Made by a program: the position numbers and the translations under genes
Source of the DNA: Betaproteobacteria bacterium
Lineage (GTDB): Bacteria > Pseudomonadota > Gammaproteobacteria > Burkholderiales > Rhodocyclaceae
Assembly: GCA_016703785.1 (NCBI GenBank)
Contig: JADJBM010000030.1
Span: 62,001 to 126,000 of the forward strand
Direction: 5' to 3'
Length of the DNA: 64,000 bases
The notes under the pieces: model-generated
Told to the model about the DNA's origin: nothing
Databases searched by the model: none
What the model saw: only the letters and a program-made list of their open reading frames with translations
Shown here: positions 46,362-52,948 of the stretch, piece by piece
Position numbering within the stretch: position 1 is the first letter of the stretch
Layout of the letters: each line of letters begins with the position of its first letter

Positions 46362-47534
46362 ATGCCGATCGCCCATCGCGCCGTCGCCCTCCTGGCCGCC
46401 TGCCAGGCGCTGCTGCTCACCAACGGCGTCACCCTCGTCGCCATCAACGCCCTCGCCGGCTTCGCGCTGGCGCCGGACAAGCGGCTCGCCACGCTCCCCG
46501 TCGTCGGCTACGTGCTCGGCTCGGCGATGTCCACCCTGCCCGCCTCGCATTTCATGCGCCTGCATGGCCGCCGCGCCGGCTTCATCCTCGGCGCCTTCTG
46601 CGGCATGCTCGGCGGCGCCATCGGCGCGGCGGCGATCTTCCTGCAGAGCTTCTGGCTGCTGTGCGCCGCCACCTTCTGCTCGGGCATCTACCAGGCCTTC
46701 GGCCAGTACCTGCGCTTCGCCGCGGCGGAAGTCGCGCCGGTCGACTGGAAGAGCCGCGCCATCTCCCTCACCCTCGCCGGCGGCATCCTCGGCGGCTTCA
46801 TCGGCCCGGCCGTCGGCAAGGTCACGCGCGACCTGGCGCAGCCGCAGTACATCGCCTCCTATGCCTCGCTGATCGGCTTCGCTCTCGTCGCCATGATGAT
46901 TGCCGCCAGCCTGCGCTTCCCGCCGCAAAGTCAGGCCGAGCAGCACGGCGGCGGCCGCCCCTTGCGCGAGATCGCGCGCCAGCCGGTCTTCATCGTCGCC
47001 GCGCTGGCCGCGGCGGCCGGCTACGGCGTCATGAACCTGCTCATGAACGCCACGCCGCTGGCCATGGACTTCTGCGGCCTCGGCTTCGGCGACACCGCCT
47101 TCGTGCTGCAGTGGCACGTCATCGGCATGTTCGCGCCGAGTTTCTTCACCGGCCACCTCATCGCCCGCTTCGGCGTGCTCAACGTCCTCTTCGCCGGCGC
47201 CGTGCTGATGTTCGCCTGCATCGGCATCGCCATCAACGGCATCACGCTGATGCATTTCTGGTGGGCGCTGCTGCTGCTCGGCGTCGGCTGGAACTTCCTC
47301 TACATCGGCGGCACCACGCTGCTCACCGAGGCCTACACGCCGGCGGAAAAAGCCAAGACGCAGGGACTCAACGACTTCCTCATGTTCTTCGCCATGGCCG
47401 GCTCCTCCTTCGCCTCCGGCGTCGTCGTCACCAGCGCCGGCTGGAGCGTACTCAACCAGATCGCCATCCCCTTCGTCGCCATGACCGCGCTGGGCAGCGC
47501 CGTGCTGTGGCTGATGCGCCGCCGCTCCAATTAA
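46362..47534 (+). CDS. MFS transporter linked to the ArsR-rhodanese/DsrE module
   Basis: Major facilitator permease, 390 residues, about 12 helices, with RLHGRRAGF between helices 2 and 3. 18 bp after the DsrE-like gene. The operon context suggests export or uptake of a sulfur compound; the sequence alone gives no substrate. Confidence 0.82.
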   Translation: MPIAHRAVALLAACQALLLTNGVTLVAINALAGFALAPDKRLATLPVVGYVLGSAMSTLPASHFMRLHGRRAGFILGAFCGMLGGAIGAAAIFLQSFWLLCAATFCSGIYQAFGQYLRFAAAEVAPVDWKSRAISLTLAGGILGGFIGPAVGKVTRDLAQPQYIASYASLIGFALVAMMIAASLRFPPQSQAEQHGGGRPLREIARQPVFIVAALAAAAGYGVMNLLMNATPLAMDFCGLGFGDTAFVLQWHVIGMFAPSFFTGHLIARFGVLNVLFAGAVLMFACIGIAINGITLMHFWWALLLLGVGWNFLYIGGTTLLTEAYTPAEKAKTQGLNDFLMFFAMAGSSFASGVVVTSAGWSVLNQIAIPFVAMTALGSAVLWLMRRRSN

Positions 47535-47582
47535 CCCCCTCTCTCCCGGAATCGGGGGAGAGGGCCGGGGTGAGGGGGCACA
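47535..47582. repeat. short palindromic repeat after the MFS gene
   Basis: CCCCCTCTCTCCCGG / TCGGGGGAGAGGG hairpin followed by CCGGGGTGAGGGGG; a diverged member of the G+C-rich repeat family. It could serve as transcription stop for the operon. Confidence 0.55.
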
Positions 47583-47605
47583 CCAACGGCGGTATACTGG
47601 CCGCC

Positions 47606-47954
47606 ATGAAACGCCTCCTTCCGCTTTCTCCTCCTCCTCGGCGCAACCGCGTTTGCCGACGAAGCCGCCGACTTCGACGCGCTGTGCGCCGCCGCCGGCG
47701 GCCAGGCGAAGCGCACCGACATCTCCAACGTCCGCCGCACCGACTGCGCAGCGGAGCAGGTCACCTGGTTCCACATCCGCTCCACCGGCGCCCAGAGCCG
47801 CATCATGGTCAACTACTCCGCCACCCGCCCCGGCAACTGGCGCGCCGCCCTCGACGCGGCCGCCCTCGACCTCGCCAGGCTCTGCGGCGACCTGCCGCCC
47901 AACATCCAGCTTCAGGATGGCAAGCTCAGCGCCAGCTGCGGCTCGGGGAAATAA
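47606..47954 (+). pseudogene. small secreted protein of unknown function, frameshifted in the signal peptide
   Basis: ATG 47606 gives MKRLLPL; after one surplus T at about 47625-47627 the next frame reads LLLLGATAFADEAADFD and continues for over 100 residues to TAA 47952. Joined, this is a clean signal peptide with an AFA cleavage site and a ~97-residue mature protein with three Cys. As written, no start serves the body frame. Family not recognised. The shift is in a TTT run, so a base-call error is plausible. Confidence 0.65.
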
Positions 47955-47966
47955 GCGCCCTTCCGT

Positions 47967-48974
47967 TCAAACCCGGTCGAGCGGGCTCGTCACCCCGCGG
48001 CCGCCCTTGTTCAGCACGTGGGTGTAGATCATCGTCGTGCTCACGTCGGCATGGCCGAGCAGTTCCTGCACCGTGCGGATGTCGTAGCCGCCTTCGAGCA
48101 GGTGCGTGGCAAAGGAATGGCGCAGCGTGTGCGGCGAGACCGGCTTGACGATGCCCGCCTTGTGCGATGCCGCCTTCACCGCCCGCTGCACGCGCTTCTC
48201 GTCCAGGTGGTGGCGGCGCACCGCGCCGGAGCGCGGATCCGTCGAGAACCCCGCCGCGGGAAATACGTACTGCCAGCCCCAGGCCTTCGCCGCATTCGGA
48301 TACTTCACCGCCAGCGCATCCGGCAGCCACACCTCGCCCTTGCCGCGCGCCACATCCGCCTCATGCACCGCCCTGGCCCGGGCAATCTGCGCGCGCAGTG
48401 GCACTAACAGGCTCTGCGGCACCATGGTGACGCGATCCTTGCCGCCCTTGCCGTCGCGCACCACGATCTCGCTGCGCGACAGCTCCACGTCCTTCACCCG
48501 CAGGCGCAAGCCTTCCAGCAGCCGCAGGCCGCTGCCATAGAGCAGGCTCACGACAAGATGCAGTTCCGCATCGCCGATCTGCTCCAGCAGCGCCAGCGTC
48601 TCGTCCCGCGTCAGCACGGTCGGCAAGCGCACCGGCTTCTTCGCCCGCGTGATCTCGTCGAGCCAGGGCAACTCGATCCCCAGCACTTCGCCATAAAGAA
48701 ACAGCAGCGCCGCCAGCGCCTGGCTTTGCGTGGACGCGGCTACGTTGCGCTCCACCGCCAGACTGGTCAGAAAGGCCTCCACATCAGCCTTGCCCAACTC
48801 GCGCGGGTGGCGCTTGCCATGAAAGAAAATGTAGCGTTTAATCCAGCCGACATATGCCGTTTCGGTACGCAGGCTGTAATGCTTCAGCCGCAGGCGATCA
48901 CGCACCTGATCCAGCAGTCTGGGTGCTTCGGCGGAAGCATTTCCGATTTCTTGAGCTTCAGTTTTATTGGACAT
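47967..48974 (-). CDS. intI: integron integrase (tyrosine recombinase)
   Basis: Site-specific recombinase that inserts and excises gene cassettes at attI/attC. 335 residues. Catalytic set: Arg151 (GSGLRLLEGLRLR), His282 and Arg285 (PHTLRHSFAT), His308, Tyr317 (STTMIYTHV). The integron-specific extra helix is present as LPDALAVKYPNAAKAWGWQYVF (residues 217-238), as is STDPRSGAVRRHH, which separates it from XerC/D. Orientation is opposite to the cassettes, the usual layout. It looks intact and could be active. Confidence 0.95.
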   Translation of the reverse strand: MSNKTEAQEIGNASAEAPRLLDQVRDRLRLKHYSLRTETAYVGWIKRYIFFHGKRHPRELGKADVEAFLTSLAVERNVAASTQSQALAALLFLYGEVLGIELPWLDEITRAKKPVRLPTVLTRDETLALLEQIGDAELHLVVSLLYGSGLRLLEGLRLRVKDVELSRSEIVVRDGKGGKDRVTMVPQSLLVPLRAQIARARAVHEADVARGKGEVWLPDALAVKYPNAAKAWGWQYVFPAAGFSTDPRSGAVRRHHLDEKRVQRAVKAASHKAGIVKPVSPHTLRHSFATHLLEGGYDIRTVQELLGHADVSTTMIYTHVLNKGGRGVTSPLDRV

Positions 48975-49093
48975 TGAGACATCCTATTTGACTTGAATTA
49001 TCATGAATAACAGCATAATACGATTATGTTAGATTTTATCAGGCAGTCCAATAATGTTTTATTATCGTTTTTGGTAACTACTTAACGTTGGGC
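48975..49093 (+). promoter_or_regulatory. attI region and intI/cassette promoter region
   Basis: 119 bp of A+T-rich sequence between intI and the first cassette. The core GTTGGGC at 49087-49093 is the likely attI crossover (between G 49087 and T). A TTGACT at 48988-48993 could be the -35 of a cassette promoter, but the nearest -10-like CATAAT is 20 bp on, which is long. No clear LexA box; only a half-site match near 48999-49012. Confidence 0.6.
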
Positions 49094-49296
49094 ACTGGCC
49101 GCACCTCGTATATTGTGTGATCAGACACCATGTGCTGGATCATCGCCCTAGCTTGATCTGCGGTCAGCAGATTTGTGCCTACAGGCCAATGTGCTTCGTT
49201 CGATGGTTGTTGAAAGGAAACCCCGCCGTCTGGCGAGAAGTCTTTCGGCAGCGGCCAGGAGAGAAACTTGCTAACCATGTCGTCAATTAAATCCAT
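49078..49296 (-). CDS. cassette 1: small protein of unknown function, reverse orientation
   Basis: 72 residues starting at ATG 49296 (MDLIDDMVSKFL), with SWPLPKDFSPDGGVSF and PVGTNLLTADQARAMIQHM, a pattern seen in small phage/cassette proteins of unknown role. It is antisense to the array direction, so cannot be read from a leading promoter. Its last residues and stop (TAG 49078-49080) lie outside the cassette, in the attI side. Confidence 0.65.
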   Translation of the reverse strand: MDLIDDMVSKFLSWPLPKDFSPDGGVSFQQPSNEAHWPVGTNLLTADQARAMIQHMVSDHTIYEVRPVPNVK

Positions 49297-49309
49297 CACG
49301 CCTCCTTCT

Positions 49310-49368
49310 GCCCAACTGGGCATTGCAGCGGAGGCGCTAAAGCGCCCCGCTGAATTTCGACGTTAGAC
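49310..49368 (+). repeat. attC site of cassette 1 (59 bp)
   Basis: Left core GCCCAAC at 49310, right core GTTAGAC at 49362-49368; between them a palindrome (CAGCGG..GGCGCT / AGCGCC..CCGCTG). Classic 59-base-element length. Confidence 0.85.
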
Positions 49369-49375
49369 CTCTCAA

Positions 49376-49707
49376 ATGGAGAATGCTTTGAATTGCACTT
49401 TCTGCGGAACATCCAGAGAAGACGCGCGCTTGCTCATCACTGGCCGGACGTAAACATCTGTGACTCCTGCGTTCTTGAGGCAATACAAAAAATGCCATTT
49501 CTTACCGCAGAAAACTCCACTTCAATCACCGAGAGCGCACTCACTCAATGCAATTGCTTCTTCTGTGGAAAATCCCACAAAGAAGTCATTTGTCTAGCCG
49601 CGGGGCCCTCAGTGTTTATTTGTAACGAGTGCGTAGCCACATGCTTTAGCGCAATACTCGGTAACAAACCAAAGCAAAGGTTGTTTCGAATTGGCACCAA
49701 GGTCTAA
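49376..49707 (+). pseudogene. cassette 2: double ClpX-type (C4) zinc-finger protein, frameshifted
   Basis: ATG 49376 begins MENALNCTFCG; a missing base near 49443-49446 (GGCCGG) breaks the frame at TAA 49451, while the other frame continues VNICDSCVLEAI. Joined, this is one ClpX-type finger, C-x2-C...C-x2-C. A second finger follows: CFFCGKSHKEVICLAAGP then ICNECVATC. About 110 residues in all. In ClpX this finger binds substrates and adaptors; two in a stand-alone protein suggests a ClpX-mimicking adaptor, which is inference. The stop is within the left core of its attC. Confidence 0.7.
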
Positions 49708-49800
49708 CATTCCGGTCGAGAGGGACCGCCCCAAAGCTGCGCTTTGGGGTTCCCTCCGCGGCTACGCCGCTCCGGCGGCCCCTCACCTAGCACGTTATGC
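49701..49800 (+). repeat. attC site of cassette 2 (100 bp)
   Basis: Left core GTCTAAC at 49701, right core GTTATGC at 49794-49800. The centre folds as CCCCAAAGC / GCTTTGGGG and GGCTACGCCG / CGGC arms. Confidence 0.8.
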
Positions 49801-50027
49801 CTCTCCTGCCAGCATGTGCCGTCCGCAATTTTGAACGTCACCAGCATGATCGGAGACACAGCCATCATGTGTTTCTTACAGATAGCGCCTGCAAAAACAT
49901 TCTTGTAGTGCTCGCAGCCTTCACACGGTCGAGTTTCCACCTCGAACACTTTTCCCCCGCAGTTCTTGCACCACGAACCTTTTTCGTCTTTTCGTCCGGT
50001 CGTCCAACTATGAATGCATTCACTCAT
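49704..50027 (-). CDS. cassette 3: Cys-rich (zinc-ribbon-like) small protein, reverse orientation
   Basis: Start ATG 50027 with a GGAG site (MSECIHSWTTGRKDEKG). CKNCGG and CEGCEHY motifs, plus a later Cys-Lys-Lys-His, suggest zinc binding. 107 residues if read to the stop at 49704, but the last ~25 residues are translated attC2 sequence of the neighbouring cassette, so the cassette itself carries no stop in this frame. Function unknown. Confidence 0.6.
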   Translation of the reverse strand: MSECIHSWTTGRKDEKGSWCKNCGGKVFEVETRPCEGCEHYKNVFAGAICKKHMMAVSPIMLVTFKIADGTCWQERHNVLGEGPPERRSRGGNPKAQLWGGPSRPEC

Positions 50028-50053
50028 TTCACTCTCCGTGGTTGCCGCCGAGG

Positions 50054-50124
50054 CATGAACCCGGCGCTCAGAGGGACGCTCCGCAGGCGATGCCTGCTCC
50101 GCGCCCCTTAGCTCTGCGTTCGGC
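50054..50124 (+). repeat. attC site of cassette 3 (about 71 bp)
   Basis: Right core GTTCGGC at 50118-50124; left core is the imperfect CATGAAC at 50054-50060. The palindrome GCAGGC-GAT-GCCTGC with flanking GGGACGCTCC / CCGCGCCCC arms is clear. Confidence 0.75.
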
Positions 50125-50132
50125 GTCTCACC

Positions 50133-50279
50133 ATGGCTGATATCTGGACTGGTATCTCTGACATTCTGGCTTGGGTGGTAGGTCAAACCATCGGGAAGCT
50201 TTTCCTTCTTGGTGTTCTTGTATTTCCGGCTGTGGCATTGCTTGGGTTCTTTGGTCTATTACCGCGCAAGCGAAAGTAA
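50133..50279 (+). CDS. cassette 4, gene a: 48-residue single-helix membrane microprotein
   Basis: ATG 50133 to TAA 50277: a short N-terminus (MADIWTGISDIL), a long hydrophobic stretch (about residues 22-43), then a basic end PRKRK, the positive-inside pattern of a one-pass membrane peptide. It lies 9 bp after the cassette boundary and 6 bp before the next gene, so both are likely translated together. Confidence 0.55.
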   Translation: MADIWTGISDILAWVVGQTIGKLFLLGVLVFPAVALLGFFGLLPRKRK

Positions 50280-50285
50280 ATCACC

Positions 50286-50615
50286 TTGGAAATCGCCATT
50301 CTTCTCGGTGTTGTCACCTGGCTAGCTCTGAACGTATATGCGTCACGGCGGAGTATTCGAGATGAACTCGCTTCTCCAGGCCAGCGCATTGCACAATTAT
50401 GTTTTGTTTGGCTTGTTCCGATTCTTGGCGCTATTGTTACCTTGGCGGTATTGCGAAACACCCCTGAGCCAAGCAACGGTACCTACCGCAAAGAACCAGA
50501 GATCAGGGAAGAATATGTCACTGGTCTTGGGCGCTTAAATGATCGCGGCTATATTCGTTCGCCCGATGATAATTTTCATTCAATGGGTGGGAGTGGTGAT
50601 GCTGCGCCCGATTGA
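50286..50615 (+). CDS. cassette 4, gene b: membrane-anchored protein of unknown function
   Basis: TTG start at 50286; 109 residues with an N-terminal helix (2-18), a loop with ASRRSIRDELASPGQR, a second helix (about 36-56, CFVWLVPILGAIVTLAVLR), and an acidic soluble tail. Unknown family. It shares cassette 4 with the microprotein upstream. Confidence 0.6.
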   Translation: MEIAILLGVVTWLALNVYASRRSIRDELASPGQRIAQLCFVWLVPILGAIVTLAVLRNTPEPSNGTYRKEPEIREEYVTGLGRLNDRGYIRSPDDNFHSMGGSGDAAPD

Positions 50616-50620
50616 AAGAC

Positions 50621-50690
50621 CCCGAACATTTCATTCCACCGGACCCGTGCAAGCTGCGCTTGCCCGGGCCGGTGAATTCACACGTTAGCA
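50621..50690 (+). repeat. attC site of cassette 4 (about 70 bp)
   Basis: Right core GTTAGCA at 50684-50690, left core CCCGAAC at 50621; the stem CACCGG..CCCG..GCAAGC / GCTTGC..CGGG..CCGGTG is nearly perfect. Confidence 0.8.
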
Positions 50691-50698
50691 CTCACAAA

Positions 50699-51090
50699 AT
50701 GACCAAAGCTCTGGACGATTTTTTCTGGCATGACGGCAATCTTATCGACGTCTCCTTATTCATCGATAAAAGAGGAAAGTCAGTAGTCCAGCTCACAGCA
50801 CTTTTCTACAAAGATGAGCAGGCACCGAGCAGAGATACATATCAAATCAAATGCGAGGGGTCTCCTGATTCAACTGCACGTTGGATTGTGCAGAATTAAA
50901 GAACAACATGTTTGCTGGCAATGTCTCCAGCGGTTATCTCAAAGAAAACACACTGTGGGTCTATTTCACTGACGGGCTATTAGAAATTCATGCCAAGAAA
51001 ATTCGCCTCACCAAGTGGCTAACCCGGCGCTCAACCCCGTTCGCTTCGCTCTCTGGACGCTGCGCGATAAAGCCGCGCAGCGCCGGTTAG
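50699..51090 (+). pseudogene. cassette 5: unknown protein, frameshifted in the middle
   Basis: ATG 50699 gives 66 residues (MTKALDDFFWHDGNLIDVSL...) ending early at TAA. One missing T near 50881-50882 (CGTTGG) would join it to the frame LDCAELKNNMFAGNVSSGYL with DGLLEIHAKKIRL. The combined product of about 110 residues looks like one small beta-rich cassette protein; unknown function. The second frame runs into its attC without a stop at the usual place, so a further shift is possible. Confidence 0.6.
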
Positions 51091-51104
51091 CTCTACGTTA
51101 GCGC
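51017..51104 (+). repeat. attC site of cassette 5 (88 bp)
   Basis: Left core GGCTAAC at 51017, right core GTTAGCG at 51098-51104; central stem GCTGCGCG / CGCGCAGC. Its central part (GACGCTGCGCGATAAAGCC...) is shared with attC6. Confidence 0.8.
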
Positions 51105-51120
51105 GCAGCTGCCCATTCGC

Positions 51121-51489
51121 ATGTTCAACGTCAGCTTTCCTTCGGTGCCGCATCTCGTCGCCGTCCCACAGCGACTGACTTTTGCCGCCCGGGGTCTTTT
51201 GCCGTTCGCCGCTTCACCCTCGTTTGGCTTGGTCACCGCCGGCGCCGCGGAACCGTGTGCCTGGCATCCCAGTCGCGGCGTTGCCGTCAGTGGTTCTTGG
51301 GGGCGTCCAGGCCTGGCGCGCTCGGTCGCCGGGGCGTTTTCTGCTACCCTTTTGTCATTCGCGGGCTTGGCCGCCAAAGCTCTTCCGGCCGCTGTCTCGC
51401 TAACCCTGCGCTCCAGGGGACGCTGCGCGATAAAGCCGCGCAGCGCCCCTGAGCTTGAACGTTGGGCGGCTAACGCCGGGGGAGTATGA
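51121..51489 (+). CDS. cassette 6: doubtful open frame
   Basis: 122 codons on the plus strand (MFNVSFPSVPHLVAVPQRL...), rich in Ala/Ser/Pro, running through attC6 into the next cassette. A 94-codon frame on the minus strand (51093-51377) covers the same bases. Neither shows a clear domain. The cassette may be non-coding; the plus-strand frame is listed because its start lies close to the boundary. Confidence 0.25.
   Translation: MFNVSFPSVPHLVAVPQRLTFAARGLLPFAASPSFGLVTAGAAEPCAWHPSRGVAVSGSWGRPGLARSVAGAFSATLLSFAGLAAKALPAAVSLTLRSRGRCAIKPRSAPELERWAANAGGV
51398..51467 (+). repeat. attC site of cassette 6 (70 bp)
   Basis: Left core CGCTAAC, right core GTTGGGC at 51461-51467; stem AGGGGACGCTGCGCG / CGCGCAGCGCCCCT. 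Confidence 0.85.
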
Positions 51490-51779
51490 GGCTACGCGAA
51501 GCCCTGTCAGAGTGGCTCCAAATTGCATCTTTTGCATTTCTCTTTCTTTGGGCTTGGGTCCCAATAGATTGGGCGGGCTGGCTTGTCGGGTTTGGTGTAA
51601 CACTGATCATGATTATTGCAGCTCATTGTTTATCGCCCTCCCAGTCGTGGCTTACTCGAATCTTCAACCCATCCCGTGTTTGGGAGGAGCCAGTCCCACC
51701 AGAACACCAGCTAAAGAATGGAAAGGCACATGACGCATCGCCGCCCAACCCGCCAGTCAACGAGGACGCTGCGCGATGA
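51486..51779 (+). CDS. cassette 7: two-helix membrane protein of unknown function
   Basis: ATG 51486, 97 residues: hydrophobic segments at about 11-27 and 31-50 (many Trp, Phe, Leu), then a polar Pro-rich tail ending in the attC. A GGGGGAG ribosome site is close to the ATG. No known family. Confidence 0.6.
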   Translation: MRLREALSEWLQIASFAFLFLWAWVPIDWAGWLVGFGVTLIMIIAAHCLSPSQSWLTRIFNPSRVWEEPVPPEHQLKNGKAHDASPPNPPVNEDAAR

Positions 51780-51813
51780 AGCTGCGCAGCGCCTGTTACT
51801 TTCCACGTTGGGC
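51743..51813 (+). repeat. attC site of cassette 7 (71 bp)
   Basis: Left core GCCCAAC at 51743-51749, right core GTTGGGC at 51807-51813; stem GACGCTGCGCGATGAAGCTGCG with its partner CGCAGCGCC. Confidence 0.83.
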
Positions 51814-51823
51814 GTCATAGATC

Positions 51824-52078
51824 ATGCAGCCTTCTCCCACCATGGCAAAGCCACTGCAAGTGATTCTCGAGGCTGAGTTGGCAGCGGGCAATAGCATCGC
51901 TGAAATCTCTTCGTGGCCACCCAAATGCGGGCTCCTTGTCATCTTGCGTCGGCCCTTCGCGCAGGCGTACGAACTCAGTCCCGACGTCGAGTTTGCAGAA
52001 ATCAACGACACGCACTACTGGAAGTCAGAGTACAGATACAAAGGCGGAGCTCAGGCGCTCGCGTGTGGGTTCAGATGA
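51824..52078 (+). CDS. cassette 8: small protein of unknown function
   Basis: 84 residues from ATG 51824, or 78 from ATG 51842 (MAKPLQVILEAEL). The core AGNSIAEISSWPPKCGLLVIL and the end HYWKSEYRYKGG...ACGF resemble a protein type common in integron cassettes; role unknown. About 100 bp after its stop hold no further convincing gene before attC8. Confidence 0.6.
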   Translation: MQPSPTMAKPLQVILEAELAAGNSIAEISSWPPKCGLLVILRRPFAQAYELSPDVEFAEINDTHYWKSEYRYKGGAQALACGFR

Positions 52079-52178
52079 TCTATCTTGCCTCTATCCCAAT
52101 CCCTGGCAGGGTCATCACGATGCCATGTTTTCTGTCACATCAGTCAAGAAAGGCTCCTGCCATGCTCGCCCGTCTGAC

Positions 52179-52245
52179 GCCCAACCCTACAGTCCACCGG
52201 ACCTGCGCGAAAAGCCGCGCAGGCCGGTGACTTTGAACGTTGGGC
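52179..52245 (+). repeat. attC site of cassette 8 (67 bp)
   Basis: Left core GCCCAAC at 52179-52185, right core GTTGGGC at 52239-52245; stem CACCGGACCTGCGCG / CGCGCAGGCCGGTG. Confidence 0.87.
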
Positions 52246-52251
52246 GGGCTC

Positions 52252-52290
52252 ATGAAGGAACCGGACGAAGCACAGAAAAACGAGAAGTGA
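52252..52290 (+). CDS. cassette 9: 12-residue upstream frame before the MgtC-like gene
   Basis: ATG 52252 to TGA 52288 (MKEPDEAQKNEK), whose stop overlaps the ATG of the MgtC-like gene by one base. Very short and hydrophilic. It may simply couple translation of the membrane protein. Whether it is translated cannot be told from sequence. Confidence 0.35.
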   Translation: MKEPDEAQKNEK

Positions 52291-52787
52291 TGAGGACTAT
52301 GAGCATGTGGCAAGAGATATGGAATACCGTGCTGTCGGAATTTTCCGATATCCCAGATGCGACGCAGATTACACGTATCACACTACGCCTTCTGGTTGCT
52401 GCGGCCCTTGGCGGTCTACTGGGGTACGAGCGGGAGAAGCAAGGCAAGAGTGCGGGGGTACGAACGCATATGCTGGTTGCCATCGGGGCGGCGCTCTTCG
52501 TCCTCATTCCCCAACAAGCCGGGGCATCAACCGCAGATTTAACTCGGGTGTTGCAGGGCCTGATCGCCGGGGTGGGGTTCCTTGGAGCCGGAGCCATAAT
52601 TTTGGGAACCAAACAAGTGGAGACCCAGGGGTTGACTACGGCGGCAGGCATATGGGTAACGGCAGCGATCGGCGTGGCTGCAGGAATGGGGCGGGAATCG
52701 ACTGCCGTCCTTAGCACTCTTGTAGCCCTATTCGTCCTTTCCGTAGTTCCTTGGATCATACGAGATAACAGAAAAAGTAAAGAGTAA
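52290..52787 (+). CDS. cassette 9: MgtC/SapB-family membrane protein
   Basis: Four- or five-helix inner-membrane protein of the MgtC family, 165 residues from ATG 52290 (ATG 52299 is an alternative). Motifs: LLGYEREKQGKSAGVRTHMLVAIGAA near residue 47, and GLIAGVGFLGAGAII followed by TQGLTTAAGIWVTAAIG, all hallmark. In pathogens MgtC relates to magnesium limitation and F-ATPase; in a cassette its role is unknown. Full N-terminal MgtC core without the C-terminal ACT-like extension. Confidence 0.85.
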   Translation: MRTMSMWQEIWNTVLSEFSDIPDATQITRITLRLLVAAALGGLLGYEREKQGKSAGVRTHMLVAIGAALFVLIPQQAGASTADLTRVLQGLIAGVGFLGAGAIILGTKQVETQGLTTAAGIWVTAAIGVAAGMGRESTAVLSTLVALFVLSVVPWIIRDNRKSKE

Positions 52788-52809
52788 AGCGTGGGCAAAG
52801 TGTTGTTAA

Positions 52810-52869
52810 GCCCAACCCGTCGTTCAAGCGGGACGCCGCGAAGCGGCGCCCCTTAACTTTACGTTCGGC
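52810..52869 (+). repeat. attC site of cassette 9 (60 bp)
   Basis: Left core GCCCAAC at 52810-52816, right core GTTCGGC at 52863-52869; stem GGGACGCCGCG / AAGCGGCGCCCC. Confidence 0.83.
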
Positions 52870-52911
52870 CCCACCAAAGTCATCTGCGTGATGTGGCTGG
52901 ATGCTATTAAC

Positions 52912-52942
52912 GCTTGACGTTATGTCCGCGCCGCGTTAATCT
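52912..52942 (+). promoter_or_regulatory. possible cassette-borne promoter of the toxin-antitoxin pair
   Basis: TTGACG at 52914-52919 with GTTAAT at 52935-52940 (15-bp spacer), 9 bp before the toxin start. Toxin-antitoxin cassettes normally carry their own promoter. The spacing is short, so this is tentative. Confidence 0.35.
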
Positions 52943-52948
52943 TTGCAT

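Noticed and set aside
47606..48148. A single long plus-strand frame continuing from the MFS region through 48148
   Set aside because: Its translation is Arg/His/Pro-rich shadow; the real body frame is shifted by one base and ends at 47954.
48999..49014. LexA (SOS) box in the intI promoter
   Set aside because: Only the ACAG half matches; the other half reads TTAT instead of CTGT, so SOS control cannot be claimed.
51093..51377. Minus-strand 94-codon frame in cassette 6 as a gene
   Set aside because: It overlaps the equally weak plus-strand frame, is low-complexity, and crosses the cassette boundary at its 3' end; no evidence favours either.
51936..52289. An N-terminal extension of the MgtC-like protein by 118 residues
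   Set aside because: The extra sequence crosses attC8 and overlaps the previous cassette's gene in another frame; the family start is at 52290 or 52299.
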